Below, piece after piece: positions 36,375 to 44,899 of a stretch of 64,000 bases of DNA. A program made the position numbers and the translations under genes. Every line of letters starts with the position of its first letter. The first letter of the stretch is position 1. The notes under the pieces are model-generated. The model did not search any database and was not told the origin of the DNA. It saw nothing but the letters and a program-made list of their open reading frames with translations. The DNA is from Nocardia sp. (GTDB taxonomy: Bacteria; Actinomycetota; Actinomycetes; Mycobacteriales; Mycobacteriaceae): positions 124,001 to 188,000 of the forward strand of contig NZ_JAODNK010000153.1 of assembly GCF_025465275.1 (NCBI RefSeq). Reading direction: 5' to 3'.

Positions 36375-37013
36375 ATGATCCCCGGCGCCAACCTGCTGGC
36401 ATTTTTCGTCGCAGCGACCGTTCTCATCGTAATCCCCGGGCCCGGCGTGCTTTTCGTCATAGGCCGCGCGCTGAGTTCGGGGCGCCGGGCGGCATTCCTC
36501 TCGGTACTGGGGCATTCGCTCGGCGTGCTGCTGATGCTGGTGCTGGTGGCGGCCGGGCTCGGGGCGGTGGTGGCGGCCTCGGCCATCGCGCTCACCGTCG
36601 TGAAGCTGGCCGGCGCGGTGTACCTGATCTACCTGGGGGTACAGGCGATTCGGGAACGGCGGTCGCTGCGCGAGGCCTGGGAGTCGCGGGCCGAGCCCGC
36701 ACAGGGTGTGCGAGTGCTGCGCCAAGCCTTCCTGGTGGGCATCAGCAATCCGAAGGCCATCATCTTCTTCTCCGCGGTGCTGCCGCAGTTCGTGGCGCCC
36801 GCCGCCGGTCGGGTGCCGCTGCAGATCCTGATTCTGGGCCTCATCTTCGTCGCCATCGCGCTGGTGTCCGACAGCACCTGGGCGCTGGTCGCCGGATTCG
36901 CGCGGGATTGGTTCGGGCGCTCCCCCAAGCGGCTGGAGAACCTCGGCGCCGCGGGCGGGGTGATGATCATCGGACTGGGCGCCACCGTAGCCGTGTCAGG
37001 CACCAGTAGCTGA
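36375..37013 (+). CDS. LysE/RhtB-family amino-acid exporter
   Basis: A 212-residue membrane protein with about six helices. The N-terminal FFVAATVLIVIPGPGVLFVIGRALSSGRR motif is the LysE family signature. Members export basic amino acids, homoserine, threonine or related compounds; the substrate cannot be read. Leaderless promoter with TAGACT. Confidence 0.85.
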   Translation: MIPGANLLAFFVAATVLIVIPGPGVLFVIGRALSSGRRAAFLSVLGHSLGVLLMLVLVAAGLGAVVAASAIALTVVKLAGAVYLIYLGVQAIRERRSLREAWESRAEPAQGVRVLRQAFLVGISNPKAIIFFSAVLPQFVAPAAGRVPLQILILGLIFVAIALVSDSTWALVAGFARDWFGRSPKRLENLGAAGGVMIIGLGATVAVSGTSS

Positions 37014-37075
37014 AGGCGGCGGCGACTAGCATCTTTGCTGGTCGGGGTGGACGTCGGAAAGGGGTGGCTCAGCGC

Positions 37076-38482
37076 ATGAGGCTCAGGTGGGTGCGGTACA
37101 CGGTGGTGAGTGCGGCGCTGCTGACGATGGCGAATACGGCTCCCGCGCAGGGCGACCCGGGCGATCCGTTCGCGGGGGCGCCGGGTGCCGGTGATCCCTA
37201 CTACCCGCTGGACGGCAATGGCGGATACAACGCCAAGCACTACGACGTCACCATCGCATACGACCCGGCCGGGCATCAGCTGACGGGCTCGACCCTGGTG
37301 GATGCGGTGGCCACGCAGGTGCTGCGCGCCTTCGACCTCGATTACAGCGGGCCGCAGGTGTCCAAGGTGACGGTCAATCGCCTGCCCGCCCGGTTCGATC
37401 GCACCGACGAGCACGAACTCGTGGTGACGCCCACGCTGCCGCTACTGCCCGGGCTGCCCTTCACGGTCCAGGTGGAGTACGCGGGCGCGGTCACCGGCAC
37501 CGATGGCGAGGGCTGGGTCTTCTCCCCCAGCGGCGGGGCTTTTGTTGCGGGCGAACCGCATTCGGCGAGCAGCTGGTACCCGCTCAACGACACGCCTTTG
37601 AACAAGGCGACTTTCGCACTGCATGCGACAGTGCCCGCCGAGTGGGAGGTGATGTCGAACGGGCTGAAGACCGATGATGTGGTGCAGGGGGCGAATCGGA
37701 CCGTGGATTGGGAGATGCGGCAGCCGGTGGCCGGCTATCTGACCACCATCGCGATCGACCGGTTCGACTTCCTGGAACAGCGGCGCGCCGATGGGACTCC
37801 GCTGCTGAGCGCCTTCGCACCCGATGCGCTGCAGGCGAAGGGGACCGAGCAGCGGCTGCCGGAGATCCTGGATTTCGAGGAGCAGCTGTACGGGCCGTAC
37901 CCGTTCGATACGGCGGGCGGCATCTACGTGGATACCGATCTGCAGTTCTCGCTGGAGACGCAATCGCGGCCCATCTACGCCCCCTGGACGGATCTGGGGA
38001 CCGTGGTGCACGAGATCACCCATCAGTGGTGGGGCGATTCCATGTCGGTGCAGCACTGGTCCGACGTCTGCCTGAACGAATGCTTCGCCAGCTATACCGC
38101 CGACTACCTGTGGCCGGAACGCAAAGATGGCAAGGATGTCGACGCGCAGTACCGCGAGACCGTCGCCAAATATCATGACAATCCCACGTTCTGGGAGATA
38201 GCGCTGCAAAACCCCGGCGTCGGAAACGAATTCACCTCGGTCTACTACCGCGGGCCGCTGTTCCTGCACGCACTGCGCCGCACCCTGGGGGATGCGGCGT
38301 TCTTCCCGGCCATCCACGATTTTGTCGGATCGCATCGGTACGGCAATGCCTCCATGCCCGAGTTCCGGCAGTTCGTGCAGTCCCGCACGCCGGTGAGCCT
38401 GACCGGTTTCTTCGACGCCTGGCTGGATCGCACCGATCGCCCGGCCGACGAGTTCCTCTACCCGGGCTCGCTGCGTTCCTGA
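37076..38482 (+). CDS. Secreted M1-family zinc metallopeptidase
   Basis: A 468-residue exported enzyme. A signal peptide ends about ANTAPAQG (residue 26). The M1 zinc site is VVHEITHQWWGDS (HExxH, near residue 310) followed by the third ligand in LNECFASY 19 residues later. The usual GxMEN aminopeptidase motif is changed to FSLETQSRP; the E of that region is retained. ATG 37076 has GGGGTGG nine bases upstream; GTG 37064 would be too close to it. It probably trims peptides outside the cell. Lone gene. Confidence 0.85.
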   Translation: MRLRWVRYTVVSAALLTMANTAPAQGDPGDPFAGAPGAGDPYYPLDGNGGYNAKHYDVTIAYDPAGHQLTGSTLVDAVATQVLRAFDLDYSGPQVSKVTVNRLPARFDRTDEHELVVTPTLPLLPGLPFTVQVEYAGAVTGTDGEGWVFSPSGGAFVAGEPHSASSWYPLNDTPLNKATFALHATVPAEWEVMSNGLKTDDVVQGANRTVDWEMRQPVAGYLTTIAIDRFDFLEQRRADGTPLLSAFAPDALQAKGTEQRLPEILDFEEQLYGPYPFDTAGGIYVDTDLQFSLETQSRPIYAPWTDLGTVVHEITHQWWGDSMSVQHWSDVCLNECFASYTADYLWPERKDGKDVDAQYRETVAKYHDNPTFWEIALQNPGVGNEFTSVYYRGPLFLHALRRTLGDAAFFPAIHDFVGSHRYGNASMPEFRQFVQSRTPVSLTGFFDAWLDRTDRPADEFLYPGSLRS

Positions 38483-38541
38483 CGCCGCTCAGGCCGGCAG
38501 CGGCCGGGCGCGGTCGGTGGCGACCAGGGCCGCCATCGCGC

Positions 38542-39723
38542 TCAGTGCGCGGACGCGGTTCGGCCGGCTCGGAGGCGGCGGATGCCCTCGGCGATGGTTT
38601 CTTCCTTCTTGCAGAAGGTGAAGCGCACCAGGCGGTTCCAGGACGACTTGTCGTCGGCGAAGACGCTGACCGGGACTGCGGCCACGCCGAGGCGTTCGGG
38701 GAGTTCGCGGCAGAAGTCGTAGGCATCGGCCGCACCCAGCGGGGTGATGTCGGCGCAGACGAAATAGGTGCCGTCGCTGCGCTTCACACCGAAACCCGCT
38801 TCGGCGAGGGCCGAGGAGAGGCGCAGGCGCTTCTCGGAGAGGGTGTCTCGCAGGGCCGAGATCCACCGCTGTTCATTGTTCAGGGCGTACGCGATCGCGG
38901 GCTGGAAGGGACCGCCGCCCACGAAGGTGAGGAACTGCTTCGCGGCGAGCACGGCGTCGAGCAGCGGCGCGGGGGCGCAGGCCCAGCCGATCTTCCAGCC
39001 GGTGACACTGAATGTCTTTGCCGCGCTGGAGATCACGATGGTGCGCTCGAACATGCCGGGCAGCGTGGCGATGCTGATGTGCTCGTGGCCGTCGAAGGTG
39101 AGGTGCTCATAGGCCTCGTCGGACATGACGAGCAGATCGTGTTCGATGGCGATCTCGGCAATAGCGGCCAGATCGGCGCGGGAGAGCACGGTGCCGGTGG
39201 GGTTGTGCGGTGAATTCAGCAGCAGCAGACGCGTTCTGGGCGTGATGGCCGCACGCAGACTGTCCAGGTCGAGGGCGAAACCGTCGCCGTCGGGGACGAG
39301 GCGGGCGGTGCGCCGCTGAGCCCCGGCCAGCGCGACGGCCGCCGCGTAGGAGTCGTAGTAGGGCTCGATGAGCACCACTTCGTCACCCGGCTCGACGAGG
39401 CCGAGGATGGTGGCGGCAATGGCCTCGGTGGCGCCGACCGTGACGAGCACCTGGGTATCGGGGTCGTACTCGGTGCCGTAGCGGTGGGCGCGGTCGGCGG
39501 CGATGGCCTGCCGCAGCGCGGGAACGCCACGGCCGGGCGGGTATTGGTTGAAGCCGTCGGCAATCGCCTGCTGCGCGACCTCCAGCATCCCGGCCGGCCC
39601 ATCGGTGTCCGGGAAGCCCTGTCCGAGATTGACGGCGCCGTGGCGGACGGCGAGTTCGGTCATCTCGGCGAAGATCGTCGATGCATAGGGGCGCAGTCGG
39701 GCGACGGTCGGAATGTGGGGCAT
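38542..39723 (-). CDS. dapC: Class I aminotransferase (DapC-like)
   Basis: A 393-residue PLP enzyme matching Rv0858c (N-succinyldiaminopimelate aminotransferase) and the related methionine/kynurenine aminotransferase group. VNLGQGFPDTDGP, NSPHNPTGTVLS, DEAYEHLTFDG and the PLP lysine in SSAAKTFSVTGWKIGW are intact. In lysine/peptidoglycan synthesis DapC makes N-succinyl-LL-diaminopimelate. The start ATG 39723 is seven bases after TATTCT (minus strand), so leaderless. The exact substrate is not certain from sequence. Confidence 0.85.
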   Translation of the reverse strand: MPHIPTVARLRPYASTIFAEMTELAVRHGAVNLGQGFPDTDGPAGMLEVAQQAIADGFNQYPPGRGVPALRQAIAADRAHRYGTEYDPDTQVLVTVGATEAIAATILGLVEPGDEVVLIEPYYDSYAAAVALAGAQRRTARLVPDGDGFALDLDSLRAAITPRTRLLLLNSPHNPTGTVLSRADLAAIAEIAIEHDLLVMSDEAYEHLTFDGHEHISIATLPGMFERTIVISSAAKTFSVTGWKIGWACAPAPLLDAVLAAKQFLTFVGGGPFQPAIAYALNNEQRWISALRDTLSEKRLRLSSALAEAGFGVKRSDGTYFVCADITPLGAADAYDFCRELPERLGVAAVPVSVFADDKSSWNRLVRFTFCKKEETIAEGIRRLRAGRTASAH

Positions 39724-39730
39724 GTTCCGG

Positions 39731-39736
39731 AGAATA
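39731..39736 (-). promoter_or_regulatory. -10 box of leaderless dapC promoter
   Basis: TATTCT on the minus strand lies seven bases from ATG 39723. Confidence 0.55.
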
Positions 39737-39896
39737 GTCCACCTGCGGAAATGGTTGCGATTCAATAGCGAACGCCTATGTTTCACTTTCATTTCAAAGC
39801 TTCTACCTGGCCCGTTGTGCATTGTCCCAAAGGCGGCTACGGTGCCCGTGTTTTATCTCACACTGCTTACCAGCGGCTTCTCGAAAAGGGCGAAAC

Positions 39897-40172
39897 ATGG
39901 CCTCGTACATAGATCTTCTGCTCCACCCGGTGGCTACCGTCAACCTCTTCCATCACGCAACGATTCAGCTCATCGACACCATCACCGGCGGTTCGTCCAC
40001 TCCGAACCTGGATCTCGGCTCCAGCCTGCCCGGCTCGGGTTCGGGGGGCAGCGGCTCCGGCACCGGATCCGGCATCGGCAATTGCATGGGCTCCGGATCG
40101 GCGGCGAGCCTGTCCGGCGGCGTCTCCTGCGGCGGCGCTTCCGGTTCCGGGCTGGTGCCTCCCAACAAGTAG
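39897..40172 (+). CDS. Predicted 91-residue Gly/Ser-rich small protein
   Basis: The first 30 residues (MASYIDLLLHPVATVNLFHH and on) look like an amphipathic helix, followed by a Gly/Ser-rich low-complexity tail with two cysteines (GNCMG, VSCGG). AAGGG lies about eight bases before the ATG. No signal peptide and no known family. The first 30 residues are similar in size and character to the two microproteins at 12097 and 32060. Confidence 0.55.
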   Translation: MASYIDLLLHPVATVNLFHHATIQLIDTITGGSSTPNLDLGSSLPGSGSGGSGSGTGSGIGNCMGSGSAASLSGGVSCGGASGSGLVPPNK

Positions 40173-40282
40173 CGACTTCCGGTGCGCGGCAGGCCAGTCG
40201 GGGGTATGCCGCCCATCCGCACTGCGTAGTTGCCGGCGCGGTCGCGATATTCGCGTCCGCGCCGTTGCGGGTATCGGGCGCC

Positions 40283-41209
40283 TCAGTGCGGCAGCCGGAT
40301 GCCTTTCAGCTTGGCCGGATTGACGAGATCGTAAATGCCCCAGACCTTCCCGTCGGAGACGGTGAAGCCGTACACCCGCTGCGGCGTGCCCGGGTGACCG
40401 TCCCACGAGGCGCGTTCGTGCACCAGCAGGCCCAATTGACCGTTGACGAGCACCGGCTCGAACGCGCCCGCCCCCACCTGCGCCGGTTCGTCGAAGCCGT
40501 ACCTGGTCCGCAGCCCCAGCCACAGCCGGGCGTTCTTCTCGACTCCCGCAACCACATTCATCGCGGTGGCGGTGGTCCCGCCCGCATCGCCGATGGTGCG
40601 CACGTCCGGATGCAGTGCGGCGACCACACCGTCCACATCACCGCGATACAGCGCCTCCAGCAGCTGCTGCACGGCCGCGATGTGCTCGGTGTCGGTGACC
40701 GGTTCCGGCGTGTGCGCCAAGGCTTTCCGCGCCCGCGTCGCCAGCGCCCGGGCGGCCTCGGTGGAGACGCCGAGGAGGTCGCCGATCTCGTCGAAGGGCA
40801 CCGTGAAACCGTCGTGCAGGACGAAGGCCACCCGCTGCGGCGGGGTGAGCGCATCCATCACGACCAGGGCGGCGAAGCGCGCATCCTGTTTGCGGACCAC
40901 CACGGCCAGCGGATCCGGCATGCTCGAGGGCAGCGGACTGGTGACGATGGGCTCCGGAAGCCATTGCCCCACATACTGCTCCCGCCGCGCGGTGGCGCTG
41001 CGCAGACGGTCCAGGCAGATGCGGGAGACGACGGTGGTGAGCCAGGCGCGCAGGTCTTCGATCTCGTACTGGCGGGCGACCGCGAGCCGTAACCAGCTCT
41101 CCTGCACCGCATCCTCGGCATCGGCGACGCTGCCCGTCAACCGGTAGGCCACCGAGAGCAGGTGCGCCCGATGGGATTCGAACAAGTCGGCGAGAAGAGC
41201 GGCAACCAT
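40283..41209 (-). CDS. ECF41-type sigma factor (SigJ-like)
   Basis: A 308-residue protein: sigma region 2 (HLLSVAYRLTGSVADAEDAVQESWLRL), region 4 (LTPPQRVAFVLHDGFTVPFDEIGDLLGVSTEAARALATRARKAL) and a C-terminal SnoaL-like domain of about 120 residues that ends in the ECF41 hallmark YDLVNPAKLKG. In ECF41 factors the C-terminal domain replaces a separate anti-sigma factor. The ATG at 41209 is seven bases from TAGGAT on the minus strand, hence leaderless. No adjacent COE-type oxidoreductase partner is seen. Confidence 0.85.
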   Translation of the reverse strand: MVAALLADLFESHRAHLLSVAYRLTGSVADAEDAVQESWLRLAVARQYEIEDLRAWLTTVVSRICLDRLRSATARREQYVGQWLPEPIVTSPLPSSMPDPLAVVVRKQDARFAALVVMDALTPPQRVAFVLHDGFTVPFDEIGDLLGVSTEAARALATRARKALAHTPEPVTDTEHIAAVQQLLEALYRGDVDGVVAALHPDVRTIGDAGGTTATAMNVVAGVEKNARLWLGLRTRYGFDEPAQVGAGAFEPVLVNGQLGLLVHERASWDGHPGTPQRVYGFTVSDGKVWGIYDLVNPAKLKGIRLPH

Positions 41210-41216
41210 TGAGCCG

Positions 41217-41222
41217 ATCCTA
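41217..41222 (-). promoter_or_regulatory. -10 box of leaderless ECF41 promoter
   Basis: TAGGAT on the minus strand, seven bases before ATG 41209. Confidence 0.55.
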
Positions 41223-41303
41223 CGGTCGTATGCCGACACGCCCGGCACCGGTCCCGGGAAAACTCGATACTTCCTGTGTCCGGTTCCATGACAGCATGGC
41301 TCG

Positions 41304-41885
41304 ATGGATGCGCGGACACTCTCGAACGGAACAGTCTGGCTGTCGCCGCCGACAGTGCAGGATATCGACGGCATCACCGCCTGCTGCCAGGAACCGTCGG
41401 TCGGGCAGTGGACCACCATGCCGGTCCCCTATGTCCGGGCCGACGCCGAGAAGTTCGTCTACGACATGGTGACCCCCGGCTGGGCCGGACGCAGCCCCAC
41501 CTGGGCCCTGCGCCTCGCCGCGGACGCCCCCGTGATCGGCATGATCGGCCTGGGCCCCATCGATTCCCGCCGCGAGGATGCCGCCGCCGAGATCGGCTTC
41601 TGGCTCGCTAAGGGCGCGCGCGGACGCGGCCTCATGACCCAGGCCGTGCACCTGGCCTGCGAGGCCGGATTCCACCCCGATTTCCTGGGCCTGGCCCGCA
41701 TCGAATGGCGTGCCATAGTCGGCAACCACCCCTCCGCCGCCGTAGCCCGCCGCGCCGGCTTCCGCTACGAGGGCCTCCTGCGCGGCGGCTGCCTGCAACG
41801 CGGCACCCGCCGCGACAGCTGGATAGCCTCCCGCCTGCACACCGACCCCACCACCCCCGCCACCGACTGGCCCGCCGACGTCTGA
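41304..41885 (+). CDS. RimJ/RimL-type GNAT acetyltransferase
   Basis: A 193-residue GNAT enzyme. The acetyl-CoA motif is IGFWLAKGARGRGLMTQAVHLAC (about residues 95-118), then RIEWRAIVGNHPSAAVARRAGFRYEGLLRGG, typical of the branch that acetylates ribosomal-protein N-termini or small amines. The substrate is unknown. It is divergent from the sigma-factor gene. Confidence 0.8.
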   Translation: MDARTLSNGTVWLSPPTVQDIDGITACCQEPSVGQWTTMPVPYVRADAEKFVYDMVTPGWAGRSPTWALRLAADAPVIGMIGLGPIDSRREDAAAEIGFWLAKGARGRGLMTQAVHLACEAGFHPDFLGLARIEWRAIVGNHPSAAVARRAGFRYEGLLRGGCLQRGTRRDSWIASRLHTDPTTPATDWPADV

Positions 41886-41914
41886 CGCCCAAGACGCGGG
41901 CGCCATCGTCCAGG

Positions 41915-41971
41915 CACACGATCGTCATCCCGACACACGATCGTCATCCCGGCACACGATCGTCATCCCGG
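41915..41971 (+). repeat. Three tandem 19-bp repeats
   Basis: CACACGATCGTCATCCCGG is repeated three times head to tail (one mismatch in the first copy), leading straight into the palindromic repeat that follows. Confidence 0.85.
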
Positions 41972-42050
41972 CATGCTTTTGGCCGGGATCCACACCCGCA
42001 GCGGTCCAACGGGTTTCAGTGGATCCCGGCCAAAAACGCGCCGGGATAGG
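41962..42050. repeat. CCGGGATCC palindromic repeat, copy 2
   Basis: Arms GTCATCCCGGCATGCTTTTG and following, and their complement ending AACGCGCCGGGATAG, about 26 bases apart. Homologous to 17980-18064. Lies between convergent genes, where it may also terminate transcription. Confidence 0.8.
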
Positions 42051-42123
42051 TCACGCCGAATCATGAGGTGCTGAGCCACCTACCGCGCCCGGGTGACGCG
42101 CCGGATGACGGGCGGGCTGACCT

Positions 42124-43218
42124 CTAGGCGCGGTTGGCGCGGCGGGCGGCGACGGCGTCGGCCAGGCGGTCGAGCTGGGTTGCGGTGACGTCCCAGTCGA
42201 GGCAGGCGTCGGTGATGGACTGGCCGTAGGCCAGGTCTTCGGCGTGGCCGAGGGTGAGGTCCTGGCGGCCGGCGACGAGGAAGCTCTCCAGCATGAGACC
42301 GACCACGCCCTGTTCGCCGACGGCGATGCGGTCGGCGATATCGGTGACGACGTCGACCTGCTTATTGTGGTCCTTATTGCTGTTGCCGTGCGAAGCATCC
42401 ACGACGAGGCGCTGCGGCAGCGACGACTTCTCCAGGCGGATAAGGGCTTCCGCGCAGGAGGCGGCATCGTAATTGGTGCCGTTGCTGCCACCGCGCAGGA
42501 TGACATGGCAGTCCGGGTTGCCGGCGGTGCGGATGAGCGCCGAACGCCCGTCGAGGTCGGTGCCGGGGAAGACGTGGCTGGCCGCCGCGGCGCGCACGCC
42601 GTCGACCGCGACCTGCACATCACCATCGGTGCCGTTCTTGATGCCGACCGGCATGGACAGGGCGCTGGAGAGCTGCCGGTGCACCTGGCTGGCGGCGGTC
42701 CGCGCGCCGATCGCACCGTAGGACACCAGGTCCGCGATGTACTGCGGGGTGATGGGGTCCAGGAATTCGCACGCCACCGGCAGGCCGAGCGCGGTGATGT
42801 CCACCAGCAGCTCACGGCCGACATTCAGGCCGGTATTGATATCGAAGCTGCCGTCCAGGTGCGGATCGTTGATCAGACCCTTCCACCCGAGCGTGGTGCG
42901 CGGCTTCTCGAAGTACACGCGCATGACCACGTGCAGCCGGTCCCCGAGCTCCTCCGACTTCGCGGCCAGTTTGCGCGCGTAGTCCATGGCGGCAGCGGTG
43001 TCGTGCACCGAGCACGGGCCGACGATCACCATGAGGCGGTCGTCGTCACCGGTGAGTACGTCGACGGTGGCCTTGCGCCCGGCGCGCACGGTGTCGGCGA
43101 GCGCATCGTCGATCGGGTGCGCATGACGGACCTCACGCGGTGAGCTGAGCGGGCTCACGCTGAGGGTGCGCTGGTCATCAAGATCGGCATGCCGGTCGAT
43201 ATCGGCTGCGAGAGTCAT
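42124..43218 (-). CDS. aroF: DAHP synthase, class I
   Basis: A 364-residue 3-deoxy-D-arabino-heptulosonate-7-phosphate synthase of the AroF/G/H class: VIVGPCSVHDTAAAMDYARKL, RVYFEKPRTTLGWKGL, GARTAASQVHRQ, VILRGGSNGTNYD and DASHGNSNKDH are intact. It makes the first shikimate-pathway intermediate and so supplies chorismate both for aromatic amino acids and for salicylate (nbtS, 5 kb away). It is preceded by a short gene rich in Tyr/Phe/Trp codons and by a hairpin covering its own ribosome-binding site, indicating attenuation by aromatic amino acids. AAGGA lies ten bases before the ATG. Confidence 0.92.
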   Translation of the reverse strand: MTLAADIDRHADLDDQRTLSVSPLSSPREVRHAHPIDDALADTVRAGRKATVDVLTGDDDRLMVIVGPCSVHDTAAAMDYARKLAAKSEELGDRLHVVMRVYFEKPRTTLGWKGLINDPHLDGSFDINTGLNVGRELLVDITALGLPVACEFLDPITPQYIADLVSYGAIGARTAASQVHRQLSSALSMPVGIKNGTDGDVQVAVDGVRAAAASHVFPGTDLDGRSALIRTAGNPDCHVILRGGSNGTNYDAASCAEALIRLEKSSLPQRLVVDASHGNSNKDHNKQVDVVTDIADRIAVGEQGVVGLMLESFLVAGRQDLTLGHAEDLAYGQSITDACLDWDVTATQLDRLADAVAARRANRA

Positions 43219-43221
43219 GAT

Positions 43222-43251
43222 CGTGGGTTCCTTGTCTCAGGCCGACCCACG
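43222..43251 (-). promoter_or_regulatory. Hairpin flanking the aroF ribosome-binding site
   Basis: ACCCACG (43245-43251 on +) pairs with CGTGGGT (43222-43228), placing the AAGGA ribosome-binding site of aroF (43229-43233) next to the stem. Another stem (GCCGG/CCGGC, 43277-43297) lies between it and the leader peptide. No terminator T-run is seen, so control could be translational. Confidence 0.5.
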
Positions 43252-43312
43252 GAGAGTTACTGCGAAACCCCTTGGCGCCGGTCTGTGTTCGTCCGGCTCG
43301 GGGTGGAAGAGG

Positions 43313-43381
43313 TCAGCGCAGGTTCACGCCGCGCGACCCACCCGGGGCCGGCTGGCTAAACCAGAAATACGTGCGCTGCAT
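43313..43381 (-). CDS. Aromatic-rich leader peptide of aroF
   Basis: A 22-codon reading frame starting MQRTYFWFSQPAPGG, with consecutive Tyr-Phe-Trp-Phe codons at positions 5-8. It ends 94 bases before the aroF start. TACTGT lies seven bases before its ATG, so the leader transcript is probably leaderless. Ribosome stalling at the aromatic codons when charged tRNAs are scarce would alter folding of the following RNA. Corynebacterium glutamicum aroF is known to have such an aromatic leader peptide (aroR). Confidence 0.75.
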   Translation of the reverse strand: MQRTYFWFSQPAPGGSRGVNLR

Positions 43382-43486
43382 GCCCGGCACAGTATCAGAA
43401 ATCGGAAAAGATGCCTGTGGCGATCCCCACAGACCGGCCATCCGTCTCATCCTGCGGGATCGCGTTCCACTGCTCGGACGGTCCGG

Positions 43487-43849
43487 CTATCGCGTGATGT
43501 AGTGCAGGATCACGTCGTGCGCGTGCCGGGTCTTGTCATCGCCGCGAAACTCCACGTCGTAGGTGTGATGCCCGGTGCTGATGGCCAAGTTTCCGGAGGA
43601 GAACCACTGCCCGGCGAACGACTTGTTGGTGAGAATGCTGACGCTGCTGATCCGCGCGTACGGGATGCTCGTGATGGCGATCTTCTTCCCCACGAACGAG
43701 TTGTCCTGAATGATCACCCGCCGATCGGTGAGCCCCAGGAATCCGGTGCCCACCCCGATCGCGTCGTATACGGCGATGATCGCCTCACCCGGCAGCAGCC
43801 CCGCTTGAATCTTGTCCAGCTGATCCCGGCGGTCGAACGGAACACTCAT
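43487..43849 (-). CDS. PH-like domain protein (YokE type)
   Basis: A 120-residue cytosolic protein whose whole length matches the bacterial PH-like fold: AGLLPGEAIIAVYDAIG, LGLTDRRVIIQDNS, ISSVSILTNKSF. Function unknown. It starts nine bases after the SDR gene stop on the same strand, so the two form an operon. Confidence 0.75.
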   Translation of the reverse strand: MSVPFDRRDQLDKIQAGLLPGEAIIAVYDAIGVGTGFLGLTDRRVIIQDNSFVGKKIAITSIPYARISSVSILTNKSFAGQWFSSGNLAISTGHHTYDVEFRGDDKTRHAHDVILHYITR

Positions 43850-43858
43850 GATTTTTCG

Positions 43859-44743
43859 CTATCGGCGCGGGAAGGAGTAGCTGATCTTGGTCAGCTGTTC
43901 GGACAGCTCCCACAGGCGGCGGGCGGTCACCTCGTCGCGGGAGGCGGAGCTGGAACCGCTGCGGCCGGGATGACCGCGCAGGCCGCGCAAACCGGTGGGA
44001 CCGTAGAACCGCCCCGGCTCCACCTCGGCGGCGGTGGCGGCGAAAAGTGTTGGCAGCGCACCCATTTGCGCGCTCTGCGCGACCACCCGATTGGCCACGG
44101 CCATCAGCACGTCATAGAGGGAGTCGGTATGCGACTGCAACTCGGTGGCCGCGTAGCCGGGATGCGCGGCCAGTGACAGCTTCGAAGAACCCGCGGCCGT
44201 CAGTCGGCGCTGTAATTCGTAGGCGAACATGAGGTTCGCGAGCTTGGATTGTCCGTAGGCGGGCCAGCGCTGATAGCGGCGGCGCTCCCAGTTGAGGTCC
44301 TCGAGGTCGATCTTGCCCATGGTGTGCATACCGCTGGAGAGCGTGACGATGCGGTCGCGCACCTTGTCCAGCAGCAGGCCGGTCAGCGCGAAGTGGCCGA
44401 GATGGTTTGTGCCGACCTGCATTTCGAAGCCGTCGGCGGTGCGCTTCAGCGGCACCGCCATCACGCCCGCATTGTTGATCAGCACATCGACCGCATCGAT
44501 GGAGTCGGCGAATTCGCGTATCGAGCCCAGATCGGCGAGATCGAGGCGGCGCACCTGCACACCCTTGCCGATCTCGGCGGCAACGGATCGGGCCTTCACC
44601 TCATTGCGGCAGGCCATGATCACCTGCGCCCCGGCTCCGGCGAGCGCGCGCGTTGTTGCCGCGCCCAGCCCGCTGTTGGCGCCCGTGACGATGACCGTTC
44701 GACCGGTCTGATCCGGGATGTCGGCGATGTCCCAACCACTCAC
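43859..44743 (-). CDS. Short-chain dehydrogenase/reductase (copy 1)
   Basis: A 294-residue classical SDR: cofactor motif TGANSGLGAATTRAL (about residue 20), NNAGVMAVPL, and catalytic YGQSK (about residue 165). The Asp-Leu-Ala after RRLD suggests NAD(H)-type or mixed preference. Its closest relative in the window is the SDR at 47457-48329, with the same start (W-N/D-x-x-x-I-P-D) and near-identical motifs, so the two are paralogues. Substrate unknown; retinol dehydrogenase-like SDRs share this pattern. Confidence 0.85.
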   Translation of the reverse strand: MSGWDIADIPDQTGRTVIVTGANSGLGAATTRALAGAGAQVIMACRNEVKARSVAAEIGKGVQVRRLDLADLGSIREFADSIDAVDVLINNAGVMAVPLKRTADGFEMQVGTNHLGHFALTGLLLDKVRDRIVTLSSGMHTMGKIDLEDLNWERRRYQRWPAYGQSKLANLMFAYELQRRLTAAGSSKLSLAAHPGYAATELQSHTDSLYDVLMAVANRVVAQSAQMGALPTLFAATAAEVEPGRFYGPTGLRGLRGHPGRSGSSSASRDEVTARRLWELSEQLTKISYSFPRR

Positions 44744-44899
44744 CTGGTCGAGTCTAGGGGCGGGCGGGCGTCACCGCCGGATCTCGCCCGCACCGGTGTT
44801 ATGCCCGGAAATTGCGGCCGCTTCCGGAAGTGGAACCCGGCGGCGTGTCAGTCTCGCATTAATCAGCTTCTACCAGGTGAAGCGGTAGCGTCCGCGACT

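Noticed and set aside
41915..41971. CRISPR-like array
   Set aside because: The three 19-bp units are directly adjacent with no spacers and no cas genes are present.
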